Translations under genes and position numbers: made by a program | NCBI GenBank assembly: GCA_039881145.1 | Contig: JAYKKI010000027.1 | Coordinates: 19,665,001 to 19,729,000 of the forward strand | DNA: 64,000 bases | Reading direction: 5' to 3' | Source of the DNA: Druceiella hillmani | Lineage: Eukaryota; Arthropoda; Insecta; Lepidoptera; Hepialidae | Part shown: in pieces, positions 35,640-45,271 of the stretch | Position numbering within the stretch: the stretch's first letter is position 1 | Layout of the letters: each line of letters opens with the position of its first letter | Notes under the pieces: model-generated | Seen by the model: only the letters and a program-made list of their open reading frames with translations | The model's database searches: none | Told to the model about the DNA's origin: nothing

Positions 35640-36045
35640 CATAAATACGAAAGTGTGTTTGTTTGTTATCCAAAAACTAGACATTGAGTTTACCTACTGT
35701 TATCAAATTTAAAGAATTTGTAGACCATATTAACGGACTAACAGACAGGATTCGAGGTTTACCCCGGATAATAGAGCAATTCTGTAAGATACAACCAAAA
35801 ATATGTTTGTTCACAATATGTAGCGCTGTTAGGTGTTTAAAATATAAATACGAAAGTGTGTTTGTTATCCAAAAACTAGGCATTGACTTGACCTACCGTT
35901 ATTTTACAAATATCTAGTCCATATTAACGGACTAACAGACAGGATTGAGGTTTATCCCGGATAATAGAGAAATTCTGTAAGATACAACCAAAAATATTTT
36001 TGGTCAGAATACGTAGCGCTGTTAGGTGTTTAAAATATTTATTTC
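35640..36045. repeat. 203-bp tandem duplication
   Basis: AAGTGTGTTTG recurs at 35651 and 35854. Both are followed by TTATCCAAAAACTAG, ATATTAACGGACTAACAGAC and GTAGCGCTGTTAGGTGTTTA. Overlapping short frames on both strands are by-products. Confidence 0.88.
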
Positions 36046-36229
36046 TAATATTGTTCAATTGGTTTTCTATGTTTAGCAGTTACAAAGTTTCCTTAACATT
36101 CAGGGGAAGCCCCGTATTCATCCCACACAGTTCACACATTCAATAAGAGTAACTTCAAATAGATAGTGTATTCCGTGATGCGTTTTGTCCTCTATTTTCT
36201 CTACAATAACCAGTTTATTCAGGTTGTCT

Positions 36230-37215
36230 TACTGTCTACCAGCTATATGATCAGTGTAAATGAGAATTTATTGGTAATACATGATCTTAATTTGTAATTG
36301 GTCAAGTATGGATTTGTTGGTTTTTTTTGGAAGTCAATGGTATGAATGTACCTGTAGCATTCTTCTTCAACACCGCTCCTCAAAAACATCGATCTTCTTC
36401 TTTTCTACTGCATGGTTAAGCAGGATTCTAACCCATATAGAAAGGTGGAGAAAACAAGTGTTCGCATCAGTCTCTTCTTGGTGACCTTGGAGATCTTCCT
36501 GTCCTGCCATATTCAATCGAGCTTGCCCATTGTTACTTTAACCATATGAATGCTTCGCCTGATCTCTCTCTCTCTCGTAACCTCCTCGATCACTGAGATA
36601 TAGGAATTTCCTTACATATTCTAGATCTGAAAGTTTCTCAGTCTGTTAGAATTTGCCATTTCTATCTATGAGCATGATTTTGATTTTCGATCTATTGATT
36701 GACAGCCTAACCATCTGACTTTCATGTTCCACTCTTTTAAAACAGTTCTACGAGTTCTTGTTCTGATGACATGGAGAGTATGGTGTCATCGGCATATCTG
36801 AGTTTGCTGATTTTAGTACTTCCTATTGCGATACCTCCTTCCCGTTCTTCTAGCATCGTTCCCATAATGTATTATCCGTAAATATTAAAGAAAAGAAGTC
36901 GACGAACGGAAAGGAGGAACCGGAAAAAGGGTGTACCCCTTAGTAAACCCCTTTTTCCGGTTTGAATGGTCTTGAGATCACATCATTTACTTTTACCATT
37001 AACTCTACACCATCTCTATACAGGTTAGTGATCAGCGCAGTTAGATGCAAGGGAACACCCATTTCGTGAAGGATTTCACCCAAACACCTGGGAATAATCA
37101 ATAAAGCACATCAGGAACTATCGGCTCTTTTCAATCATCTGCCTTATTTTAGCAACTTGCTCTCGTGTGCCGCGGCCTTTGACAAACCGGTTTTCCACTT
37201 GGTATTTGCCGTTGC
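36230..37215 (-). pseudogene. RTE-like LINE reverse transcriptase, decayed
   Basis: Read on the minus strand with frameshifts, this follows an RTE-type reverse transcriptase in order. GRGTREQVAKIRQ (about 37150-37190) is followed by a decayed FIDY-like motif, then SKLRYADDTIL with the catalytic YADD box at 36795-36784. Next come a K-x-K-I-M segment, KKRLMRTLVFSTFLYGLES (about 36420-36470) and a tail in which the usual WCWRRML reads C-stop-RRML (TGG to TGA, near 36385). The last recognisable part is KTNKSILDQL near 36300. The endonuclease domain and the start of the RT are missing. Multiple stops and frameshifts show it is dead. The C-terminal tail seen at 32641-32868 is absent here. Confidence 0.88.
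36919..36962. repeat. Hairpin inside the RTE remnant
   Basis: AACCGGAAAAAGGG pairs with CCCCTTTTTCCGGTT around a 15-nt loop. It disrupts the reverse transcriptase frame, so it arose after the element inserted. Confidence 0.75.
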
Positions 37216-38047
37216 AGGTATGATTAAAACCGTCAAAAGATTATATACAGTATTATTTTGCTGGCGTGACTTATGAGCGCAACGGTAACGGTGTAGTTTC
37301 CGTAAGTCCTTGTAGATGTATGTGAAGTAGGATAAGAAACGACTCCTTTCAATCGCTGACCCATCTACATGTTCACCATATTTATTCAAAAATGAATAAT
37401 ATATTAATTTAGATTATAGAGATTTTAGATTAAGAATATATATAAATTTTAGATATCCATTTCTATGAGTGTATGAAATGTTTCTTGCATTAGATTGTAA
37501 TGATTAAGGATTACGTGTGTTACTGCAAAAAGTCATGCTCAGGAACTCGTATTTATTTACTACTATATTTACTGATTTCCTTGCTAAAACCGAAACAATA
37601 GTTTTACGGCACAGATATTTACCAAGACGGTCATTCAACTCTGTGGATTGCACACATATTTCTAATCAGCGCTCTCTCACTAACGCACTTACTACAAAGG
37701 TTGAGGTGACAATAGGGATTTTGAAAAACCCATCAATGGCAAGTTGGACTCGCTTAGTAGACGTTCAGTCACTGATTTAAATATGGTACTCCTAATATCA
37801 ACTTATGAATATGTAGGCTCTTGTTATTTCTACCGTCGACATCATAATATGTCCATTTTATATATAATTATATTTATTTAATTTTTTTATATATAATTAT
37901 GGTTAAAAACAGCATGTTTTTTTACACCAGGCACTTTAAAATATTCTTTTTTTTGTCCTGCAATCCACGGTTTAATCTTTATTTAGATAAACAAAACGAA
38001 TTAAAATCGTGTTAATATTTATAGGTTTGTAATCCTTACATCTAAAC
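37216..38047. other. Intergenic; no gene seen
   Basis: A+T-rich. The 87-codon plus-strand frame at 37517-37780 has no recognisable family. TTATATATAATTAT is repeated twice near 37860-37905. Confidence 0.5.
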
Positions 38048-38056
38048 CTTTAAGAT

Positions 38057-38319
38057 TTACAATTAAATGAAACTAAGTTATGTAGTATTATTTCTACTTT
38101 CTTTAATTTCTTTACCACGACCTAGGTTTCGTTGTATTACAACATCTTCAGGTGGGCTATTAGCAAAGATGTCAATCTTTGCTAATATCCCACTTGAAGA
38201 TGTAATACAACGAATCGTGGTAAAGAAATTAAAGAAAGTAGAAATAATACTACATCACGTAGTTTCATTTAATTGTGAATAATGAATTTCTACAAAATTA
38301 ACGCCAAATATATTCAATA
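38057..38319. mobile_element. Head-to-head foldback element with hammerhead core, copy 2
   Basis: The 263-bp element is bracketed by CTTTAAGAT at 38048-38056 and 38320-38328, a perfect 9-bp target duplication. The arms share AATTAAATGAAACTA and CTTTACCACGA and meet at AGCAAAGAT-GTCA-ATCTTTGCT. The right arm has the longer tail ending ACGCCAAATATATTCAATA; the left starts TTACAATTAAATG. The minus-strand arm has an intact hammerhead-like core. The plus-strand arm (38192-38222) has lost CCTAGGT and carries TTGAAGA, so it would be inactive. Confidence 0.9.
38115..38155 (-). ncRNA. Hammerhead-ribozyme-like motif, copy 2
   Basis: On the minus strand: CCAC (38155-38152), CTGAAGA (38151-38145), T, GTTGT/ACAAC hairpin, GAAA, CCTAGGT, C, GTGG (38118-38115). 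All core blocks are intact and helix III is the perfect palindrome ACCTAGGT. The single unpaired T before helix II is the main departure from the standard motif. Confidence 0.6.
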
Positions 38320-38328
38320 CTTTAAGAT

Positions 38329-38969
38329 ATAAATGGGTTTTTGCGAATCGCTTGTTATATTCTTGAAAGATGGTACAAAGATTAAAAACTTTCATCTCAC
38401 AATGACGATCGCGACAATGCGTTCGCATATGCCGTGCATGCGTAATGTTCTTAATCATAATTTACAATATGAGAAGAATATTTGCAATAATTGTGAACGA
38501 CAAGCTACAAATTTCAACATCTTGATGACGAATTCGTTAGATAAAAGATCTCGCCATTCAGGTTTGCATTCTTCAAAATTTTGACATGGTTCACTGAAAT
38601 GCGCCAAATAAAACTGAGACATTTAACTGGGCAGATTGATCCTCTTATGATTGTTTTTCTTTTGATGCCAATGGTACCTTAAATCTGTGATATGTGATCG
38701 TTGCAGGAACAAATAATTCAAGATAAATCATTAAAAGTATAACAAAACCACTGTAACAATTAATTAGCAACAACATATTTTAATAGCAATAAAACAAACA
38801 ACTGTAACCAATTTCCTATAATACCATTACACGTGCCAATGAGTTATTAGCATACGTTGTAGAGTAATGAACCGGACGACGAAGCATGTACTCGGTGCCA
38901 ATATGAGTCACGTACCTGTTACTAAGAAACCAAGGAGTACCATTTCGCCTCTTGCGGCTCATTTACGGG
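38329..38969. other. Intergenic; no gene seen
   Basis: A+T-rich. The 83-codon frame at 38333-38584 has no recognisable family. Confidence 0.5.
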
Positions 38970-39765
38970 GAGCACATATGTACAAATGTCGTACCATATA
39001 ACTGAATATTTTTGGTAAAAATTTATGATTACTAAATGACTAAATACATGTTTTACTTAACCGCATTAATCTGTCGTTAGAAGGTAAATGGTCATTCCTT
39101 GTCACCATAGCAACATTTTCTTACTATAGTAACCTACCTGTGCGTGATTCAATATGAGTGACACACACGTTGCTGTGGTTAGATTATGGAAGTAAGAATT
39201 TAGGAAAAGCTTAATTTTTATTAATCACAGGTTTATTTAATGTTACATGCATTATACTGACCGAGAATAAGGTTCCAGGCCAAACTTAACGAAAGATTGA
39301 TTATAAGCGTTTTTTTTTATACATGACCAAAAACTGAAGGACCTATTATGTAGAAATGAGGAGCACATATGTACAAATATCATATCATAACTGAATATTT
39401 TTGATAAAAATGTATGATTACTGAATGACTTAATACATGTTTTACCTAACCGCATTAATCTGTTATTAGAAGGTAAATGGTCATTCCTTATCACCATAGC
39501 AATTTTTTGTTACTATAGTAACCTGTGCTGATTCAATATGAGTGACATTTCACATTCAATATGAGTGGCGTTGCTGTGGTTAGATGATTGATGTAAGAAT
39601 TTAGGAAAAGCTTAATTTTTATTAATCACAGGTTTATTTAATGTTACATACATTATACTAACCGAGAATAAGGTTCCAGGCCAAACTTAAACGTAAGATC
39701 GACATAAGCGTTATTTTATACATGACCAAAAAGTGAAGGACCTATTATATAGAAATAATTTCTGG
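38970..39765. repeat. 391-bp tandem duplication
   Basis: GAGCACATATGTACAAAT at 38970 and 39361 starts two copies sharing AGAAGGTAAATGGTCATTCC, ACCATAGCAA, GGTTTATTTAATGTTACAT and AATAAGGTTCCAGGCCAAAC. They differ by scattered substitutions and small indels. Noncoding. Confidence 0.9.
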
Positions 39766-40508
39766 AGACGTTGTTTATCATTAATACAAATTGGAGAACT
39801 AATGAAAAAGAGAATGAAGAAACATGATTATACTGATGAGGGCGCATTCTTGAATCTTGCCAAAAAGGTACCTAGTCACATGTAAAATTAACAGCGCTAA
39901 GGAAGAATGTTGTAACCCATTTTTATAGAAAAGCATAATAAAGGTTACGACGATTAGAGGATTGTAACTCAAAACTGCCAAAATATTCTTGGGGGATCGA
40001 AAAATTTGAATGCAACATATAGTTTTTTATGAAACACGAGACAGTGGTCACTGTCAGGCTTGTTTATATCTAAAATAGAAATTTACATTAAAAAGTCGTA
40101 GTTCTGTGTTGATTATTTCGTAAAATCAATTTCGCAAGATACCAGTGCACTGGTCAATTTTCGAAAATGGCGATGAACGGAAAACTTATAGAAATTAATA
40201 ATTGTAAGCATCGGAGTCGAAACTATGAAGGTGGCAAGGTCAAAGAACTAAGATGTTAAACGGATAAGTTTTTGTGCGAAGTAATCGGACGTTATACGTA
40301 TATTCTTACTTCTATTGTTATAGATTTACCTGTTACGTCACAAAGAACTAACTCATATCATATATCATGGACTTCAGTCAAAATATAATGGGGAATAACC
40401 TCAGTTCTTTTACATTCATTTCAGCCGAAATAATTAATATAATTCCAAATACCACATACCTCAACTATAATATTAGAAATAGGATTTTCAGTTTGTTTCC
40501 GAATAATG
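39766..40508. other. Intergenic; no gene seen
   Basis: A+T-rich; no repeats or coding signals recognised. Confidence 0.5.
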
Positions 40509-40748
40509 ATATTTACTCCGAAAAATCGAAAAGTTCCTTAAGGAATTGTCTTCAAAATAAATATTCTATTGTAGATAAATAACTTAGTATATTTACTATA
40601 TATTAAGTTGGATATATTATTATAATGGTATTTATCCTGAGAAATCGAAAAGTTCCTTAGGGTATTGTCTTAAAAATAAATATTCTATTGTAGATAAATA
40701 ACTTAGTATATTTACTATATATTAAGTTGAATATATTCTTATAATACT
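40509..40748. repeat. 119-bp tandem duplication
   Basis: AAGTTCCTTA at 40531 and 40650 marks two copies sharing AAATATTCTATTGTAGATAA and CTTAGTATATTTACTATATA. Copies are over 90% identical by eye. Confidence 0.9.
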
Positions 40749-40794
40749 TTCTTATTTTTTTTTAATTCGCACCAGACAAACCGGCATATAAAAG

Positions 40795-40854
40795 AGCTAG
40801 TACATAATAAACAATAAAAATTTTACCATTTTTATTGTTTATTATGTACTAGCT
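40795..40854. repeat. Perfect 26-bp-arm hairpin
   Basis: The arm starting AGCTAGTACATAATAAACAA (40795-40820) is perfectly complementary to 40829-40854, with an 8-nt loop (TTTTACCA). No flanking duplication was seen. Confidence 0.93.
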
Positions 40855-41475
40855 TATATAAGTAGTTTACTGTATATAAGTAGTACTTCGTGACTATATT
40901 AAATTGACGATGGTGGTAATGAGCGAAGTCAACAAATTAACGATAAGTACTTTGTCAGCGAACCTGGTTTAGAAAATTAAAAGTGGTTGCGTCATTTTGT
41001 TATTACAGAAAGTTATAAAGGTGGTCTTTTCTTCCGTAATTTTTTCGATTTATTCATTCTCGTATTTATCCTTAATCTCATTTAAATTTATCTTTATTTA
41101 TCTTTATATTATATCTCGGTTGTTATTGTTCGTTCGTCTTATTATTTTTTATAATATTCACAAAATTATGAAATCTTTTCCTATAAGTGGTTTTTTTTAA
41201 AATTGTGAATACCTTCTTAAATAGTTATATATTTGTGATAAATTGTTAAATAATAATAGAAGCATTTTGAAACTTATATTGGCTATTGGCAAATTTATGC
41301 ATTTATTCTTTTTAACACTTTTTATTTTCATTTTAATTTTAAAATTAAAATTGTCAAAAAATGTGATTAAATTCTTGAACTTTTCTTTTTTACGGCTTTT
41401 TGGACTAATTTACGTCAAACAAAAAAATCATAATTTTTTTGTACTTTCGTATTTTTGAGCGTTTTTAACTTTTTA
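40855..41475. other. Intergenic; no gene seen
   Basis: Extremely T-rich. Two frames (40997-41200, 41243-41458) translate to F/L/I-rich low-complexity sequence and are not credible genes. Confidence 0.55.
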
Positions 41476-41706
41476 TTTTTGAAGTAAAACTTCTTTACGC
41501 ATGCTTGACTTGGGGAGTAAGCTGGTGAATGCGTGACGAGAGCGTTGCGAAAAGTGTGGTCGGGCGAGGCGAACGGAAGTTGAGAGGGAGATATAAGTTA
41601 GTGAAGACAGAAAGAGAGAGAGTTATGTTTCGTATATTACTGTAGGGACAAGAGAGAGGTGCGAGTACACATTTTCTTTCTCTCTTCCTCTCATAGCTAG
41701 TACATG

Positions 41707-41775
<69 letters not shown>

Positions 41776-41888
41776 AGTTTGCTAGCGATTTGCGATCAGT
41801 GATTTTCTGATTATTTTGTAAATTCATTTTAAAGTTCATATTTTGTGAATTTGAAGTTTTACTTCAGCCGTGTGGTCTAAAGCACACT
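41476..41888 (+). mobile_element. Dispersed TIR-like element with (TA)n core, copy 1
   Basis: Starts TTTTGAAGTAAAACTTC and ends with the inverse GAAGTTTTACTTCA followed by GTGTGGTCTAAAGCACA. Inside are CTTGACTTGGGGAGTAAGCT, a GAGA-rich segment, TTTCGTATATTACTGTAGGG, a long (TA)n tract (41707-41772) and GCGAGTTTGCTAGCG. The same order occurs at 51235-51888. No transposase is present. The 14-bp TGAAGTAAAACTTC terminal match suggests a non-autonomous DNA element of unknown superfamily. Confidence 0.7.
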
Positions 41889-42550
41889 GTTTTTTTCTAT
41901 TACAAATATTTTTAGCTAAAATGAAACCGGGCTTAAAATTTTCTAAGCAATTTGTTTGTTAAAGTTAAAAAGTACAGTCGGAATGAAATGTTATTGAACC
42001 AGAGTGAGAAAAGTTATTTTTTAATCTTTGCTTTCTGCTTGAACTGTACTGAAACATTTGAGATATTGGTAAATCTGTGTATTAAAAGTTGAGACATTGC
42101 CAAGAAGTATTTATTTCACTTCGATTCGGCTCGAATAAAAATATACAAAAACATGTTATTTTTGTTTCCGCTTTATTTACTGTAACTTTGATATCTAATG
42201 ATGTTGAGTTGCGTTTCAAAATAGAAATTTGAAACTCTAAAATGTCGTTCGATAACATTTAATCAGTCATCTACTGGAATGTATTTCAATTTGATCAAAA
42301 TGAATCAAATCTATCCAAAACGTGTGTTTGAAAGTTTTCTGGTATTACCTTAGTTCTGTAATTTGTAGCGGCCACATGGTTTTACTAACATGTTATTAAA
42401 ATTCCAAGTTAGATAGTTAATAATAATGGTCTAGAACTTATAAATTATATTGACAAATATGCAACAATCTCACTATAAGGTAGTAAATGGAAAGCAATAA
42501 GAATGTTTAAAATAAATTAATTTATTAATTAGAAACATCGCAGAATAATT
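41889..42550. other. Intergenic; no gene seen
   Basis: A+T-rich, with no recognised repeats. Confidence 0.5.
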
Positions 42551-42561
42551 GCGTTTTTATA

Positions 42562-42842
42562 TTGAATATATTTGATGTTAATTTTGTAGAAATTCATTAT
42601 TCACAATTAAATGAAACTACGTGATGTCATATTATTTCTACTTTCTTTAAGTTCTTTACCACGACCTAGGTTTCGTTGTATTAAAACATCTTCAAGTGGG
42701 CTATTAGCAAAGATTCCTATCTCTTTGTGAATCTTTGCTAATATAACCTGAAGATGTTGTAATACAACGAAACCTAGGTCGTGGTAAAGAACTTAAAGAA
42801 AGTAGAAATAATATGACATCACGTTATTTCATTTAATTGTGA
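42562..42842. mobile_element. Head-to-head foldback element with hammerhead core, copy 3
   Basis: The 281-bp element lies between perfect 11-bp direct duplications GCGTTTTTATA (42551-42561 and 42843-42853). Here the left arm carries the long tail (TTGAATATATTTGATGTTAA...), and the right arm stops at TTTAATTGTGA. This is the mirror image of copies 1 and 2. The arms meet at AGCAAAGAT-(16 nt)-ATCTTTGCT. The plus-strand arm keeps the hammerhead core (42743-42784). The minus-strand arm has CTTGAAGA in place of CTGAAGA. Confidence 0.92.
42743..42784 (+). ncRNA. Hammerhead-ribozyme-like motif, copy 3
   Basis: CTGAAGA (42748-42754), GTTGT/ACAAC hairpin, GAAA, CCTAGGT, C and GTGG (42781-42784) are all present. 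The strand before CTGAAGA reads ATAAC instead of CCCAC, so helix I is weakened. Confidence 0.45.
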
Positions 42843-42853
42843 GCGTTTTTATA

Positions 42854-43164
42854 AATGAAAACAAACGTGCTGTTGACTTTATTTCGAAATGCTTCGATCC
42901 GAATGAACGAATACGGTTTTACGAAAGAACGATATCGTTCGCTTAATCGTTTTTTATTTTAATGATGCCATTTTTACGTGCCCTTAATGAAATTAGGAAC
43001 TTAAGTGTATAACAGTTCAAGAAAAAGCCTTATCCTACGCCAAGATACATATTTCTATTCCATTGTTATGAAGAATACTTGCAAACAAGTCGTAAACTTA
43101 TGCAACCAAAATATACATCGCATCAACTTTATGATTATTAAGGAAAATACATAGTTACGTTGAT
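42854..43164. other. Intergenic; no gene seen
   Basis: A+T-rich spacer between copy 3 of the hammerhead element and the 150-bp array. Confidence 0.5.
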
Positions 43165-43402
43165 TCATGTTTCTTCTCTGAAAGGTATAATCGAATACAA
43201 ATCAGCTTATTCAATTACTCAAAAATTTTCCAAATTTAAAATCAATCGAAGTGTCAAAACGACAGTTCGCCATAAAAATGGCGCTTAAATATAGAATTTT
43301 AGTGTCAATACATAGTGTATTCATATCTCTTCTTTGAAAGGTATAATGTAATACAAATCAGTTTATTTAATTGCTCAAAAATATTCCAAATTTAAAATCA
43401 AT

Positions 43403-43558
43403 TATATATCTTTGCTAATATCCCACCTGAAGATGTAATACAACGAAACCTAGGTCGTGGTAAAGAAATTAAAGAAAGTAGAAATAGTACTACATCACGT
43501 AGTTTCATTTAATTGTGAATAAAAAATTTCTACAAAATTAACGCCAAATATATTCAAC
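43403..43558 (+). mobile_element. Single hammerhead-bearing unit inserted in the 150-bp array
   Basis: A 156-bp unit starts TATATATCTTTGCTAATATC, contains the hammerhead-like core and CATTTAATTGTGAATAA, and ends CGCCAAATATATTCAAC. It splits the array sequence between AAAATCAAT and CGAAGTG. Comparison with the uninterrupted copies shows the 7-bp target AATCAAT duplicated (43396-43402 and 43559-43565). This is the monomer from which the palindromic copies at 13942, 38057 and 42562 are built. There is no coding capacity. Variable target duplications across copies (7, 9, 11 bp) argue for reverse-transcription-mediated insertion. Confidence 0.92.
43423..43460 (+). ncRNA. Hammerhead-ribozyme-like motif in the single unit
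   Basis: CCAC (43423-43426), CTGAAGA (43427-43433), a shortened helix II (TGT AAT ACA, then AC), GAAA (43445-43448), CCTAGGT, C (43456) and GTGG (43457-43460). Predicted cleavage is after C43456. Helix II has lost two bases compared with copies 1-3, so folding may be weaker. Confidence 0.5.
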
Positions 43559-43925
43559 AATCAATCGAAGTGTCAAAATGACAGTTCGTCATGGCGCATA
43601 AATATAGAATTTTAGTATCAATACATAGTGTATTCATATTTATTCTTTGAAAGGTATAATGTGATACAAATCATCTTATTTAATTGCTCAAAAATATTCC
43701 AAATTTAAAATCAATCGAAGTGTCAAAATGACAGTTCGCCATGGTGCATAAATATAGAATTTTAGTATCAATACATAGTGTATTCATATTTATTCTTTGA
43801 AAGGTATAATGTGATACAAATCAGCTTATTTAATTGCTCAAAAATATTCCAAATTTAAAATCAATCGAAGTGTCAAAATGACAGTTCGCCATAAAAAATG
43901 GCGCATAAATATAGAATTTTAGTGT

Positions 43926-45018
43926 CTATACTTTAGGCACGGAATTATCTTCATATCTCTTTGCTTTGAAGAAATTTAAAAAAACGTTTAACCTGTCGTA
44001 ATAGAATTTTTTATTACCGTTTGAAAATTCATTGCTTATTTAAGCATCGATGATTCTGATTTGATGGTTGGCTTATTGTTTATAGCGATTGAGCGTGTGC
44101 AAGGAGAATTCTATTTATATGCTGCTTTGAGGTTACGACACGAAATGGGAAACGAAACAGGTTGAGTTTGCAATATGTGAAGGATTTCTATTTGCGTGTG
44201 ACGGCAATAGAAATAACACTGACTGGTTGTTAATATAAAAAAAAAATGTAGTCCGCGTCTAGGATCGCCTGAATCTGTTTTTGTATAGAGTTAATTTATT
44301 GACTTTCAACTGTTACTTTAAAGTGGGTTTTATTTTTTCCTTAAATACTACACAGAACCATTTTTCAAAAGTTTTTGTTTTCCTATTTCGAATGACACGT
44401 AAAATGTTAAGGTAAAATATAAACCTTTTTTCCTTCGTCTTAAGTGTGAATAAAAGGGTTATGTACACTGCGAATATCGTATGGTAGGTAAGCAGTAACT
44501 TGTATCCATTGTGGCATAAGATATAATTTGTTAAAAAAAATTAAAAATATTTAAGTTTTGCTACATATATTATAATTTGTCTTACTCACGTATAATTTTT
44601 ACCAGTTATTTTGAAAAAAAAATTGATATAATTTGATTCAAATAGGCGTAAATTAGTTTAATTCGATTTCTTGGTTTAGGTGGTGTTGTTTCATGAATCA
44701 CAACTTCACATTGCACACACGAGACGTGCGCATGATTGTGTCTTTAATGTAACATATACATATGACGTACTTATTCATACATGTCCAATTTGTTCCAGCC
44801 ACTGTAGCAAAGTAATTCAATCAGCCGCGGCTTGGACTGTTGAAGATTTTAGTTACACTGCTAGAGGCTAGGAGCTAGAGGCATGGACGTAGCCAGTATT
44901 TAATTTAGGTTTCTTTTCTTAATTTTTTATATTCTAGAAAACTAAAAATGTACGGATAACAGCTGAGGCTTTACACGAACACAAACAAATGATTCTGTTT
45001 CTAAACAAAAATTGCAAA
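43926..45018. other. Intergenic; no gene seen
   Basis: A+T-rich. The 63-codon frame at 44680-44871 ends GLY-rich and histidine-containing but matches no family I recognise. Confidence 0.5.
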
Positions 45019-45141
45019 AGCAAAAATGCAATTTCTTAGCAAAAATGCGATTTCTAAGCAAAAATGCGATTTCTAAGCAAAAATGCGATTTCTAAGCAAA
45101 AATGCAATTTCTAAGTAAAAATGCGATTTCTAAGCAAAAAT
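45019..45141. repeat. 19-bp minisatellite, about 6.5 copies
   Basis: Unit GCAAAAATGCGATTTCTAA repeated with GCG/GCA variants. It lies about 130 bp before the 282-bp satellite. Confidence 0.95.
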
Positions 45142-45271
45142 TTGTAAGTTTTGCTTTGAAATAAGTTTTGAATCTTTCACGAATCTTTCGGAGGCATTGT
45201 TTTAATTTTTTTTATTTATTTTCACGAACTCATTTTCAATGTACGCTACTTCTGCACTAGCCACACTTGCC

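Larger units (their letters stand above)
43165..43925. repeat. ~150-bp tandem array, interrupted by an insertion
   Basis: TCAATCGAAGTGTCAAAA recurs at 43242, 43561, 43711 and 43861. The last three are exactly 150 bp apart. Units share TGACAGTTCGCCAT, AATATAGAATTTTAGT and GAAAGGTATAATGT. The wider gap between the first two is filled by the hammerhead unit at 43403-43558. The CGCCAT...ATGGCG part can form a small hairpin. Confidence 0.92.

Noticed and set aside
40997..41458. Two hydrophobic open frames that look like membrane proteins
   Set aside because: Extreme T-richness produces F/L/I codons; no conserved features.
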